Origin: Arthrobacter sulfonylureivorans
GTDB lineage: Bacteria > Actinomycetota > Actinomycetes > Actinomycetales > Micrococcaceae
Direction of reading: 5' to 3'
DNA length: 64,000 bases
Assembly (NCBI GenBank): GCA_004000035.1
Contig: RJAE01000005.1
Location: forward strand, 62,001-126,000
Shown here: positions 32,556 through 41,200 of the stretch, one piece after another
Layout of the letters: the number at the start of each line of letters is the position of its first letter
Numbering within the stretch: position 1 is the stretch's first letter
Program-made: the position numbers and the translations under genes
The notes under the pieces: model-generated
Seen by the model: the letters and a program-made list of their open reading frames with translations, nothing else
Databases searched by the model: none
Told to the model about the DNA's origin: nothing

Positions 32556-33893
32556 ATGACCGCCATCATCGGCACCAAAGCCCGCAAGACCACTCCCGCC
32601 GCCGAGGACACCCTCGACCCCGAGGAGTTGATGAGCCGGGACGAACTGGAAGCCCTGCAGCTGCAGCGACTGCAGCACACCGTCGCCTACGCCTACGAGC
32701 GGGTGGCGATGTACAAGAAGAAGTTCGACGACGCCGGAGTGCGCCCCGAGGACCTCAAGGAATTGGCTGATCTGGCCAAGTTCCCGTACACGGACAAGGA
32801 AGACCTGCGCCAGGCCTACCCGTTCGGCATGTTCGCCGTGCCGCAGCAGGAAGTGGCGCGCATCCACGCCTCGTCCGGCACCACCGGCCGCGCCACCGTG
32901 GTCGGCTACACCAAGCGCGACCTGGAAAACTGGGAAACCCTCTTCGCCCGCTCACTGCGCGCCTCCGGCGTAAAGAAGGGCTGGAAGGTCCACAACGCCT
33001 ACGGCTACGGCCTGTTCACCGGCGGACTCGGCGCCCACTACGGCGCGGAGAAGCTCGGCTGCACGGTGATCCCGATGTCGGGCGGCCAGACCGAGAAGCA
33101 GATCCAGCTGATCCAGGACTTCGAACCGGACGCCATCCTCTGCACCCCCACGTACCTGCTGACCATCGTGGACGCGATGGAGCGTGCCGGACTCGACCCG
33201 GCCAAGACGTCCCTGAAGGTTGCCGTGCTCGGCGCCGAACCGTGGACCGACGAGATGCGCCATGAGCTGGAGAACAAGCTGGACATCGACGCCTGCGACA
33301 TCTACGGACTCTCCGAGGTCATGGGCCCGGGCGTGGCCGGTGAATGCGTGGACTTCAAGGACGGTTCCACCATCTGGGAGGATCACTTCCGCCCCGAGAT
33401 CATCGATCCGCTGACCGACGCGGTGCTGGACGACGGCCAGGCAGGCGAACTGGTGTTCACCTCGCTCACCAAGGAAGCGATGCCGGTGATCCGCTACCGC
33501 ACGCACGACCTCACCCGGCTACTGCCCGGCACCGGCCGCCCGAACATGCGCCGGATCGGCCGGATCACTGGCCGTTCGGACGACATGATCATCCTGCGCG
33601 GCGTGAACCTCTTCCCCACCCAGATCGAGGAGATCGCCCTCCGCATCCCCGGCCTGAGCCCGCACTTCCAGCTGGAAATCACCCGGCCGCACCGGATGGA
33701 CGAGCTGACCGTCAAGATCGAGCGCCGCGAGGACTGCACCGCAGCGATGGCAGTCGAAGCATCCCGCGAGCTGCAACGGCAGATCAAGATCCACGTCGGC
33801 TCCAGCTGCAAGATCGTGGTCGCCGACCCCGGCACCTTGGCCCGCTCCAGCGGGAAGCTGCGCCGGGTCTATGACCTGCGCGACAACGGCTGA
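32556..33893 (+). CDS. paaK: Phenylacetate-CoA ligase
   Basis: 445 residues, normal length. It activates phenylacetate with ATP and CoA, the first step of the pathway. Adenylate-forming motifs: ASSGTTGRATVVGYT near residue 107, CTPTYLLTIVDAME, DIYGLSEVMGPGVAGEC near 250, and GRSDDMIILRGVNLFPTQIE in the C-terminal part. AAGGAC precedes the ATG. A 10-bp hairpin follows and separates it from the regulator gene. Confidence 0.95.
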   Translation: MTAIIGTKARKTTPAAEDTLDPEELMSRDELEALQLQRLQHTVAYAYERVAMYKKKFDDAGVRPEDLKELADLAKFPYTDKEDLRQAYPFGMFAVPQQEVARIHASSGTTGRATVVGYTKRDLENWETLFARSLRASGVKKGWKVHNAYGYGLFTGGLGAHYGAEKLGCTVIPMSGGQTEKQIQLIQDFEPDAILCTPTYLLTIVDAMERAGLDPAKTSLKVAVLGAEPWTDEMRHELENKLDIDACDIYGLSEVMGPGVAGECVDFKDGSTIWEDHFRPEIIDPLTDAVLDDGQAGELVFTSLTKEAMPVIRYRTHDLTRLLPGTGRPNMRRIGRITGRSDDMIILRGVNLFPTQIEEIALRIPGLSPHFQLEITRPHRMDELTVKIERREDCTAAMAVEASRELQRQIKIHVGSSCKIVVADPGTLARSSGKLRRVYDLRDNG

Positions 33894-33920
33894 CGGGCCC
33901 GAGCACGATCCACGCACGAC

Positions 33921-33951
33921 GGCGGGTGCCCGGCTTGGCCAGGCACCCGCC
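33921..33951 (+). terminator. Hairpin after paaK
   Basis: GGCGGGTGCC pairs exactly with GGCACCCGCC around an 11-nt loop, 28 nt past the paaK stop and just before the next PaaR-type site. Confidence 0.7.
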
Positions 33952-33959
33952 GGCCGCAT

Positions 33960-33979
33960 TACCGACCTAACGGTCGTGG
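33960..33979. promoter_or_regulatory. PaaR-type operator before the tetR gene
   Basis: 8-4-8 site: TACCGACC, TAAC, GGTCGTGG, with an exact CGACC/GGTCG inverted core. It ends 12 nt before the start of the TetR gene, which points to autorepression. Confidence 0.65.
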
Positions 33980-33991
33980 GAGAATAGAACA

Positions 33992-34621
33992 ATGGTGAAG
34001 ACAAAGGACCAGGAGACAGTCCGCCGCGGTCGCCCGGGCTACGACCAGCAGTCGGTGCTGAACGTCGCCGTCGGCGTCTTCAACAAGCACGGCTACGAGG
34101 CCACGTCGATGGGCATCCTTGCCGAGAACCTGGGTATCTCCAAGAGCGCCATCTACCACCATGTTCCGTCCAAGGGCGACCTGCTGCGGCTGGCCCTTGA
34201 AGAAGCGCTGGGCAGCCTGGAAGCCGTCTTGGAAAACCCGTCGGCTTCCGTCGGCCGGGCCGACGCGCGGCTGGAGTTCGTGCTGCGCGGAACGGTTCAG
34301 GTCCTGTGCGACAAACTCCCGTACGTCACCCTGCTGCTGCGCCTGCGCGGCAACACCGAGATCGAGCGTGACGCGCTGGAGCGCCGCCGCACGTTCGACC
34401 ATACCGTCGCCGAGTTGGTGGATGCCGCCCGCACGGAAGGGTCCCTCCGCGGAGACATCGACCCGCGGATCACTGCGCGGCTGCTCTTCGGCACCATCAA
34501 CTCCATCGTCGAATGGTACAAACCGGGCGGACCGCTGACGCCGCAGAAGCTCGCCGACGACCTGATCGCCATGATGTTCGACGGCCTCCACCTGCCCGCT
34601 GCCGCCCGCGTGATCGCCTGA
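33992..34621 (+). CDS. paaR: TetR-family regulator, probable PaaR
   Basis: 209 residues. The N-terminal helix-turn-helix reads SVLNVAVGVFNKHGYEATSM then LGISKSAIYHHVPSKGDLLRLAL (residues 17-70). The C-terminal domain is of the KstR2/PaaR-like class. Its place between paaK and paaZ, and a matching operator in front of it and of four other paa units, support a repressor that is released by phenylacetyl-CoA, as known for other PaaR proteins. The ligand is inferred. A GGGAG site and a GAGAAT box both lie before the ATG. Confidence 0.8.
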   Translation: MVKTKDQETVRRGRPGYDQQSVLNVAVGVFNKHGYEATSMGILAENLGISKSAIYHHVPSKGDLLRLALEEALGSLEAVLENPSASVGRADARLEFVLRGTVQVLCDKLPYVTLLLRLRGNTEIERDALERRRTFDHTVAELVDAARTEGSLRGDIDPRITARLLFGTINSIVEWYKPGGPLTPQKLADDLIAMMFDGLHLPAAARVIA

Positions 34622-34765
34622 CTCAAGCCGCCCTGCCCCATCGCGGCGGCTGGCCCGATGGATCCGCCGCAGGCTCTCCCAACGGGCCCGACGTTCCTGC
34701 TGAATTCCCGGTCCGCGCCTGCTAGGCTGGCGTCAACCAGTCGGCGTTATGGGGACGTGATCGAT

Positions 34766-35422
34766 ATGGATGGGGTGTCCTGGTGGGTGCCGGCGCTGAA
34801 TATGGCGCTCACGATTGCGGCCATTGTTTTGTTCTCCTACCGCGTGCCTTGGGCCTGGCTGCTGCCGGTGACCACCACGGCCGTCTTGCTGGCCACCGGT
34901 ATCCCCAATGGACGCTTGAACACCAGCACCGTCTTCGTGCTGGCCGCCGCCCTCTACGGCCTGTGGAAGTGGACCCAGTACCGGCGCGAAGGCATCCACG
35001 TGCCACTCCGCTCGGCGCACGGCCGTGAGTGGGGAATCGGAGCCGGCCTGTTGCTGCTGTTGTACCTCCTAAACGCGTTCGCCGGGGTGACGCCGGTAGC
35101 CGAGATCGGCCCGGTGTATCTGTTCAACGCGCTGTTGGCCGCGCTTCCAGCGGTCATGTACCTGGGCTTCGCGCACGGGATCACGCAGTCTTGGTGGCTG
35201 GGGGTGGCGCTCTCGCTGGCCACCATGTTCCTCTCCACCATCCAGAACGCACCGGTGTGGTTCTCGCTGTATGGCGCGATCGCGGCCGGACTTCAAGTCT
35301 TCGGTTACCTGACCTGGCAGCACGCGATGCGGCGGCCGGTGCGGAGCAAACATCGACTGGCGCCAGCCCATCCCGGCCGTCCAGCCACACCCGGCACCGG
35401 CGCCCCGGGCCGGACCGCGTAA
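34766..35422 (+). CDS. PnuC-like multi-pass membrane protein 1
   Basis: 218 residues from ATG 34766 (GGGGA about 10 nt upstream; GTG 34757 is an alternative). Six to seven hydrophobic segments. Residues 20-75 resemble nicotinamide riboside/NMN transporters: VPWAWLLPVTTTAVLL and the aromatic motif LYGLWKWTQYR. The C-terminus (last 30 residues) is Pro/Arg-rich. It is a diverged paralogue of the next gene. A TAGGCT box at 34723-34728 could be its promoter. Transport of a nucleoside-type vitamin is a tentative reading. Confidence 0.55.
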   Translation: MDGVSWWVPALNMALTIAAIVLFSYRVPWAWLLPVTTTAVLLATGIPNGRLNTSTVFVLAAALYGLWKWTQYRREGIHVPLRSAHGREWGIGAGLLLLLYLLNAFAGVTPVAEIGPVYLFNALLAALPAVMYLGFAHGITQSWWLGVALSLATMFLSTIQNAPVWFSLYGAIAAGLQVFGYLTWQHAMRRPVRSKHRLAPAHPGRPATPGTGAPGRTA

Positions 35423-35446
35423 CCAGCCCATGTAAAGGCCGGCATC

Positions 35447-36184
35447 ATGGACTGGATCATGGCGTTGAAGGTCCCGGACGGTTCTGCCGGCGCGCTGGTT
35501 TCCGTGGGCCACTTGCAGGCATTGGTCGGGCTGCTCGCGGTCTTCCTCTTCGGGCTCCGCACCCGCTGGGCCTGGCCCGTGCTGCTGGTCCAGCAGGCGA
35601 TGGTCTTCCTGCTGCTCATCATCCCGAATTTCGACGGCGGCGCCGCCTTCTTCGTTAACGCCTCCATTGCCGTGGCGCTCTTGCTGCCCTGCTACGGTGC
35701 ATGGCGCTGGCGGGCCGCGGCCTTGCCCGTTGCCCCGGTTGACCCCGGCGCCGCTTTGGCCGCGGTGCAGGTCCGCCGGGCAACCGGCCGACAATGGGGT
35801 GCGGCCCTGCTGGTGCTGCCAGCTGCCACCTTGTTGTTCATGGCCAGCGACGTCCAAGCGGGCTTTCCCATGGAAGGCGGCTTGATGACCGTCCTGGTGC
35901 TGCAGGCGCTGTACGCAGCCGTGGTCGTGGTGGTGTATCTGGGCCTGGCCCACCGCATCTATGAGGCGTGGTGGTTGTGGCTGGCCTTCGCCGTGGTGCA
36001 ACTGGCCACGTCGCTGGTGTTTCCCAGTCCGCCGACCTCCCAACTACTGAACGGCGCCACCGTGTTGCTGGTGCTGTTCGCGTTCTGGCGCTGGCACACC
36101 GTGGTCTACTACCCGCCGGTCCCCGGAGCCGAAGCCGCCGGGGACGCGGCAGGAGGAGCTCCGGCTACTTCTCCACCAGCGTGA
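35447..36184 (+). CDS. PnuC-like multi-pass membrane protein 2
   Basis: 245 residues with about seven hydrophobic segments. It shares with the previous protein the pattern TRWAWPVLLVQQ and CYGAWRWRAAA, so the two arose by duplication. A third Trp-rich helix (YEAWWLWLAFAVVQLA) is near residue 175. Function is unknown; PnuC-like transport is suggested by motif shape only. The last 20 bp overlap the 3' end of paaZ on the other strand. The gap to the upstream gene is 24 nt, so an operon is likely. Confidence 0.55.
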   Translation: MDWIMALKVPDGSAGALVSVGHLQALVGLLAVFLFGLRTRWAWPVLLVQQAMVFLLLIIPNFDGGAAFFVNASIAVALLLPCYGAWRWRAAALPVAPVDPGAALAAVQVRRATGRQWGAALLVLPAATLLFMASDVQAGFPMEGGLMTVLVLQALYAAVVVVVYLGLAHRIYEAWWLWLAFAVVQLATSLVFPSPPTSQLLNGATVLLVLFAFWRWHTVVYYPPVPGAEAAGDAAGGAPATSPPA

Positions 36185-38234
36185 GCACGTCGTAGGTCGC
36201 CACGATCTCGTCATTCTGGTTGGTCAGCACCGCGTCCCAGGCGACCTCGCCGTACTCGTCCGTCTCCCGCGGCGTGATCCGCTTGGCGGTGAGCGTGACG
36301 CGGATCGAGTCCCCGGCGGCCACCGGCGTGATGAAGCGCAGGTTCTCCAGGCCATAATTCGCCAGCACCGGTCCCGGCGCGGGTTCAACGAACAGCCCGG
36401 CGCCCCAGGCGAGCAGCAAGTAGCCATGCGCCACAATGCCGGGGAAGAACGGGTTGGCGGCCGCAGCTTCCTGGTTGGTGTGCGCGTAGAACGTGTCGCC
36501 GGTTTCGTTGGCGAACGCCGTGATGTCCTCCAACGTGACCTGGCGCAGTTCAGAGCGCAGCGCATCGCCGATCTTCAGCTTGGCCAGGCTCTTGCGGAAC
36601 GGGTGGACGTCGTCGAAATTCTGGTCGGCGCCGGTGTGCCACACACCGGTCACCGCAGTGAGCATGTTCGGCGACCCTTGGACGGCGGTGCGCTGCATGT
36701 GGTGCAGCACGGAGCGGATGCCGCCCAATTCCTCGCCGCCGCCGGCGCGGCCGGGACCGCCATGAACCAGGTGGGGCACCGGCGAACCGTGTCCGGTGGA
36801 CGTCTTGGCGTCCTCGCGGTTGAGGACCAGTACGCGGCCGTGGTGGGCGGCGATGCCGGTCACCAGCACGCGCGCGGCTTCCGGGTCATTCGTTGCCACG
36901 GTCGCTACCAGCGAGCCCGCGCCCATGGCAGCCAGCCGGACTGCGTCGGCCAAATCCTCGTAGCCGATCACGGAGGACACCGGCCCAAAGGCTTCGAGCG
37001 AATGCACGGCCTCGGCCTCCGCGTCAGTCCAGGTCAGCAGCACCGGGGACATGAAGGCCCCTTCGGAGTCGCCCACGGTCCCGTCGGCGCGGGTGACCTG
37101 CGGCGCGTCGAGCGTGCCGTAAGCCAGTTCGCCACCGGCGTCGACCATGGCCTGGACCGCGGCGCGGACGTCGTTGAGCTGCTCCAGCGAGGCCAGCGCG
37201 CCCATGGTCACGCCCTCGGCCCGCGGGTCTCCGACCACAACGCGCTGCTCGATCCGGGCACGGACGGCATCGGCAACATCCTGGATGTGGTCCTTGGGAA
37301 CGATGGCCCGGCGGATGGAGGTGCACTTCTGGCCGGCCTTGGCGGTCATTTCGGTGACCAGCGACTTGATGTACGCGTCGAACTCCGGGGTGCCCGGCAC
37401 CGCATCGGGGCCGAGGATCGCCGCGTTGAGCGAATCCGCCTCGGCGGTGAAGCGGATGCCGCCCTGCGCGACGTTCGGGTGGGACTTCAGCAGGTTCGCG
37501 GTGGAGGCGGACCCGGTGAATGCCACGGCGTCGCGGTAGTCCAGATGATCCAGCAGGTCACGGGCAGAACCGGAGATCAGCTGGAGCGAACCGGCCGGCA
37601 GGATGTTGGACTCGATGATCAATTTCACCGCAGCGGCGGCGACGTAGCCGGTGGGAGTGGCCGGCTTGACGATGGTCGGCACACCGGCAATGAAGGCCGG
37701 GGCGAACTTTTCCAGCATGCCCCACACCGGGAAGTTGAAGGCGTTGATCTGCACGGCCACGCCCGGAATGCGGGTGTAGATATGCTGGCCCATAAACGAG
37801 CCGTCCTTGGCCAGGACCTCTGCCGGGCCGTCCACCACAATCTGCGAGTTCGGCAGTTCGCGCCGGCCCTTGGAACCGAAAGTGAACAGCACGCCGATCC
37901 CGCCATCGATGTCGATCATGTTGTCGATCTTGGTGGCGCCGGTGCGGTGCGAGACTTCATACAGCACGTCGCGCCGTGCGTTCAGGTACTGGGCCAGCTC
38001 CTTGAGCTTGAGCGCGCGCTGGTGGAACGTGAGCCTGCCCAGTGAGGCTTGACCGACCGTGCGGCCGTGTTCGACGGCGGCAGCCAGGTCCAGCCCATCG
38101 GTGCTAACCCGGGCCAGCAGATCGCCGGTGCTGGCATCGCGGACCTCGGTGCCGGAGACATCACCGGCGGGCGTCCACCAGGCATCCTGGATGTAGCTGG
38201 GAACAATCTCGACATCAACGGCGGTAGAGGTCAT
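36165..38234 (-). CDS. paaZ: Oxepin-CoA hydrolase / 3-oxo-5,6-dehydrosuberyl-CoA semialdehyde dehydrogenase
   Basis: 689 residues, the full bifunctional length. Residues 1-525 are the aldehyde dehydrogenase part, with the catalytic Cys in AGQKCTSIRRAIVP near residue 300 and GSVATVA-like cofactor regions. Residues 545-689 are the MaoC-like hydratase (FANETGDTFYAHTN, PFFPGIVAHGYLLL). It opens the oxepin ring and oxidises the aldehyde. Transcribed alone; a PaaR-type site lies 66-85 nt upstream. A weak AAAGGG precedes the ATG. Confidence 0.95.
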   Translation of the reverse strand: MTSTAVDVEIVPSYIQDAWWTPAGDVSGTEVRDASTGDLLARVSTDGLDLAAAVEHGRTVGQASLGRLTFHQRALKLKELAQYLNARRDVLYEVSHRTGATKIDNMIDIDGGIGVLFTFGSKGRRELPNSQIVVDGPAEVLAKDGSFMGQHIYTRIPGVAVQINAFNFPVWGMLEKFAPAFIAGVPTIVKPATPTGYVAAAAVKLIIESNILPAGSLQLISGSARDLLDHLDYRDAVAFTGSASTANLLKSHPNVAQGGIRFTAEADSLNAAILGPDAVPGTPEFDAYIKSLVTEMTAKAGQKCTSIRRAIVPKDHIQDVADAVRARIEQRVVVGDPRAEGVTMGALASLEQLNDVRAAVQAMVDAGGELAYGTLDAPQVTRADGTVGDSEGAFMSPVLLTWTDAEAEAVHSLEAFGPVSSVIGYEDLADAVRLAAMGAGSLVATVATNDPEAARVLVTGIAAHHGRVLVLNREDAKTSTGHGSPVPHLVHGGPGRAGGGEELGGIRSVLHHMQRTAVQGSPNMLTAVTGVWHTGADQNFDDVHPFRKSLAKLKIGDALRSELRQVTLEDITAFANETGDTFYAHTNQEAAAANPFFPGIVAHGYLLLAWGAGLFVEPAPGPVLANYGLENLRFITPVAAGDSIRVTLTAKRITPRETDEYGEVAWDAVLTNQNDEIVATYDVLTLVEK

Positions 38235-38299
38235 CGTTGACAGCCCTTTCTCTTCCCGGGCCGGACGCTGAAAAGCGGATGCCCGACGGGAACTTAAAA

Positions 38300-38319
38300 T
38301 ACTGAACGGTCGGTCGGTA
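38300..38319. promoter_or_regulatory. PaaR-type operator before paaZ
   Basis: Read on the minus strand: TACCGACC, GACC, GTTCAGTA. The right half matches 6 of 8 positions of the mirrored half-site. Confidence 0.65.
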
Positions 38320-38424
38320 ACGTACCTAGCCTACATGACCGTGCTGCCGCGCACAGCCCCCCGGCCGGCGGAGCTTGAGGCCGACGCAGCCGCCTACAAC
38401 GCGGCCGAGCGTGGAAAACGGCGA

Positions 38425-38458
38425 ACCCCGCCCGGCGGGATGTCCTGCCGGGCGGGGT
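38425..38458 (-). terminator. Perfect 12-bp terminator after the M14 peptidase gene
   Basis: ACCCCGCCCGGC pairs exactly with GCCGGGCGGGGT around a 10-nt loop, 64 nt past the peptidase stop. It also insulates the paaZ promoter region. Confidence 0.8.
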
Positions 38459-38521
38459 CGCTGGCGGCCGGTTACTGACTGCGAGTCCATAACGGGCGGC
38501 CGGTCACCGTGTTATTCGTGG

Positions 38522-39652
38522 TTATTCGTGCGGGTTCCCGATCGGTTCACCCCGCTCCCGGAGGTTTTCGACCGGCTCCAGGCTGGCGGTCTCCCATGAT
38601 CCATCCGCAACAGCCTCCAGCACCGCCTTGCCGGCGACCTCCGCGGTCTTGGCAATGTATCCATTGGACTTGGCATCGATCCCGCCGCGCATCTCGAACA
38701 GCACGGAGGCCGAGCCCAGCAGTCCGTAGGCGTTGCGTGCGATGCCCGGCGTGCTGGTACTCGGATAACGGGTGATGTTGGCGTAGCCGTACTGGTCCAG
38801 TTCGCCGAGCATCACCGACACGGCCCGCTGGGACCGCTCAATCGTCGCGGCGAACTCGTCGGTTATGCCGAGCGCCTCGGCCTCCTCAACCGCATTCGGC
38901 CACATCGTCGATCCGGTGATCATCCGGCCATCGTCATCCACGTACGATCCCTGGTGGTGGAAGTCCAGCACCAGATCAGGCCGGCGTTCCTCCCAGAGCA
39001 GGCGCATGGCGATCGCCTCGGGAACCGGGTTCAGGTTGTCATCACCTGCCAGGTAGGGATGGTCGTAGGCGTTGTCGCTGTAGGAGTGATAGCGGTTCAT
39101 GTCATAGCCGCGGCCCACCGCGTAGAACGGATCGCACGGCGCCGCGGTGCAGCTCGGGTCGTAGTTCTGCCGCCACGGGGTGGTGTTTCCGGCCAGGTCC
39201 GTGACATCAGCGTCGAACCCGTCCACATTGACGCGGGGCACGATGGTCACAGTCAGCGCCTCACGAATGGCGCGGGCGTCGGGGTTATTGCCGGAGATGT
39301 TCCTGATCAGATTGATCATCGCCTCGGAGACCACGTATTCGTCGCCATGCTGGTTGGCGATGTACATAACGTCCGTCGGCCCGTCGCCAATGGTGACCAC
39401 CGGGATTTCCCGACCGGTGTTGCTCGTCAGCGGCGCCGCCGAGAGCTCGAAGGCCCCCTTGGCCCGGCCCTCAATGCTCTCCAGCGTGGACCACAGCTGA
39501 TCGTAGCTGTGAATGGCGGCCAGGCTGGACGGGTTCTCGCCCGGCCAGGGACCATTAGGTTTACTCTGCGGTTCAGCCACCGCACTCGCTGCGAACCCCA
39601 GGGGCAGCACCGCGCCCAGGGCGACCGCAGTCATCACACGTTTTAGCCTCAC
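38522..39652 (-). CDS. Secreted M14-family zinc carboxypeptidase
   Basis: 376 residues from GTG 39652, with GGAGG 5 nt upstream; the frame is open further but the signal peptide starts here. Residues 1-28 are a Sec signal (VRLKRVMTAVALGAVLPLGF, cut after SAVA). The zinc site is NQHGDEYVVSE (His, Glu) near residue 120 and DFHHQGSY (His) near 230; the catalytic Glu is in VLFEMRGG near 325. RVNVDGFD and MNRYH match the family. It is probably an exported peptidase for peptide scavenging or wall peptides. Confidence 0.88.
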   Translation of the reverse strand: MRLKRVMTAVALGAVLPLGFAASAVAEPQSKPNGPWPGENPSSLAAIHSYDQLWSTLESIEGRAKGAFELSAAPLTSNTGREIPVVTIGDGPTDVMYIANQHGDEYVVSEAMINLIRNISGNNPDARAIREALTVTIVPRVNVDGFDADVTDLAGNTTPWRQNYDPSCTAAPCDPFYAVGRGYDMNRYHSYSDNAYDHPYLAGDDNLNPVPEAIAMRLLWEERRPDLVLDFHHQGSYVDDDGRMITGSTMWPNAVEEAEALGITDEFAATIERSQRAVSVMLGELDQYGYANITRYPSTSTPGIARNAYGLLGSASVLFEMRGGIDAKSNGYIAKTAEVAGKAVLEAVADGSWETASLEPVENLRERGEPIGNPHE

Positions 39653-39765
39653 ATCAACCTCCGGATAACCGTTTAAGACTTGCTGGCTCCATGAGTGTCG
39701 GACAGCAGGTTCGGCAAGGCAAGAGGTCAATGCTCCCCGGCGGGAGAGGAACAGCAAATAAGCCG

Positions 39766-40560
39766 TCAGCCGGCCATCCGGGCGCGGAGCGCTTCGACGT
39801 CGCTTCGGGCCAGGCCGTGGCGCAGCAGAAACGGTTCCACCTCAAGCTGGGACAACACCTGCAGCAGTGACCCGCGCATGTCGGCCACCCGCACTTCCAG
39901 TTCGTCGCCGCTGATGTAGCTCTCCACCGGATGCCGGTAGGGGCTGATCCGATGCCAGTCATTGATGCCGCGGATACCCAGCTCATGGGCATCCGCGATC
40001 TGCCCGGCGGGAACTCCGGCGAGCTGCAATAGCATCATGGAGACCATTCCCGTGCGGTCCCGCCCGGCGGAGCAATGGACGACGACGGCGCCCTCCGCGT
40101 GCGCCAGCGTGCGGAAAACCTCGGCGATCAGTTGCGGGAAGATCCGCACGTTGTCCAGATAGAAGCGAGGGTGGTTCATGTACGGCGCATTGGCCGCGAG
40201 TTCCGGGTGGCCGGGCTCTTCGGTGGGCCGGTTCAGCACGGTGAACTTTTCCAGCGCCGCCGGCGGAACCACGGGATCCGTCGGACGGCGCGAACGTTCA
40301 CCTGGGTTCCGCAGATCCACAATGGTGCGCACCCCGTCGTCGTACGCCTGCTGCCAGCCGGCGGCCGTCAGCCATTCCGCCCGACCCATCCGGAAAATAT
40401 CGCCCGCCACGAGGCGGGCATTGACCGCACCCTCCCAGGCGACGGCATCGGATGCGGCGGTGCCCCGCTCCTGTACCAGTGCGGCGTCGCGGGCCTCCGG
40501 CGCGCCGGAGCCAGTAGCACCGGAGCCGGCGGGATGGGATTCCTTGGCCCGGCCGCTCAC
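39766..40560 (-). CDS. Tyrosine-protein phosphatase (dual-specificity-like)
   Basis: 264 residues from GTG 40560, with AAGGAG 8 nt upstream; the start overlaps the acetyltransferase stop by 4 nt. The catalytic loop HCSAGRDRTGMVSMMLLQLAG (Cys and Arg of CX5R) is near residue 165, preceded by TIVDLRNPGER, a feature of the Tyr_phosphatase_3 family. Residues 1-40 are Ala/Gly/Ser-rich. Substrates could be phosphoproteins or phosphoinositide-like molecules; none can be named. Confidence 0.87.
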   Translation of the reverse strand: MSGRAKESHPAGSGATGSGAPEARDAALVQERGTAASDAVAWEGAVNARLVAGDIFRMGRAEWLTAAGWQQAYDDGVRTIVDLRNPGERSRRPTDPVVPPAALEKFTVLNRPTEEPGHPELAANAPYMNHPRFYLDNVRIFPQLIAEVFRTLAHAEGAVVVHCSAGRDRTGMVSMMLLQLAGVPAGQIADAHELGIRGINDWHRISPYRHPVESYISGDELEVRVADMRGSLLQVLSQLEVEPFLLRHGLARSDVEALRARMAG

Positions 40561-41156
40561 GGTCTGCGCTCCTTGTCCACCCGATTTCGCAGCCGGGCCT
40601 TGACGTCCGGCCACTCGGAGTCCAAGACGGAGTAGACCACGGTGTCGCGGATCCGTCCGTCGGGCATCTTGGTATGCCTTCGCAGCACGCCGTCCTGCCG
40701 GGCGCCGAGCCGTTCGATGGCGTCACGGGACTGGCGGTTCAGCCGGTCCGTGCGGAACTCCACCGCACAGCAGCCGAGCGTTTCGAAGGCATGCCCCATC
40801 AGCTGCAGCTTGCTGTCCGGGTTGGTGCCGGTGCCCTGCGCGCTGGCACGGTTCCAGGTGTAGCCGATCTCCACCCGCGGCGCGGCTTCGTCGATGTGGC
40901 AGAAGCTGGTCATGCCCAGCACCGTGTTATCGGAGAGCCGACGGACGGTGAAGGGGAGCATCCGGCCGTGGTCCTGGAGTTCCAGCCGCCGCCGGATCTC
41001 CAGTTCCATGGTGAGCGGAGACGGGATCTGCGTGTACCAGAGCCTCCACAGTTCGCCGTCGCGCACCGCGTCCTGGAGCTCAGGCAGGTGCCGCACGCGC
41101 AGGGGCTGCAGCTTCACCAGGCTGCCGGTCAGCGTCAGCGGTTCGAACAGAGCCAT
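40557..41156 (-). CDS. GNAT-family N-acetyltransferase (RimJ/RimL type)
   Basis: 199 residues. Family motifs are RHLPELQDAV near the start, EIGYTWNRASAQGTGTN near residue 98 (acetyl-CoA loop) and FRTDRLNRQSRDAIERLGA near 135. It is similar to RimJ/RimL-like enzymes that acetylate protein N-termini or small molecules. TAGGCT lies exactly 6 nt before the ATG, so the mRNA is probably leaderless. The downstream tyrosine phosphatase is translationally coupled. Confidence 0.87.
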   Translation of the reverse strand: MALFEPLTLTGSLVKLQPLRVRHLPELQDAVRDGELWRLWYTQIPSPLTMELEIRRRLELQDHGRMLPFTVRRLSDNTVLGMTSFCHIDEAAPRVEIGYTWNRASAQGTGTNPDSKLQLMGHAFETLGCCAVEFRTDRLNRQSRDAIERLGARQDGVLRRHTKMPDGRIRDTVVYSVLDSEWPDVKARLRNRVDKERRP

Positions 41157-41162
41157 CCCAGC

Positions 41163-41168
41163 AGCCTA
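41163..41168 (-). promoter_or_regulatory. -10 box TAGGCT, leaderless start of the GNAT gene
   Basis: TAGGCT, 6 nt (GCTGGG), then ATG 41156; it starts this unit separately from the paaH operon upstream. Confidence 0.5.
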
Positions 41169-41200
41169 CAACCGGGCGCGCTGGGAAGACGCTGCCCCGG

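Noticed and set aside
41157-41200. Possible terminator between paaH and the GNAT gene
   Set aside because: Only short, imperfect GC-rich complementarity was found; the -10 box TAGGCT explains this gap better.
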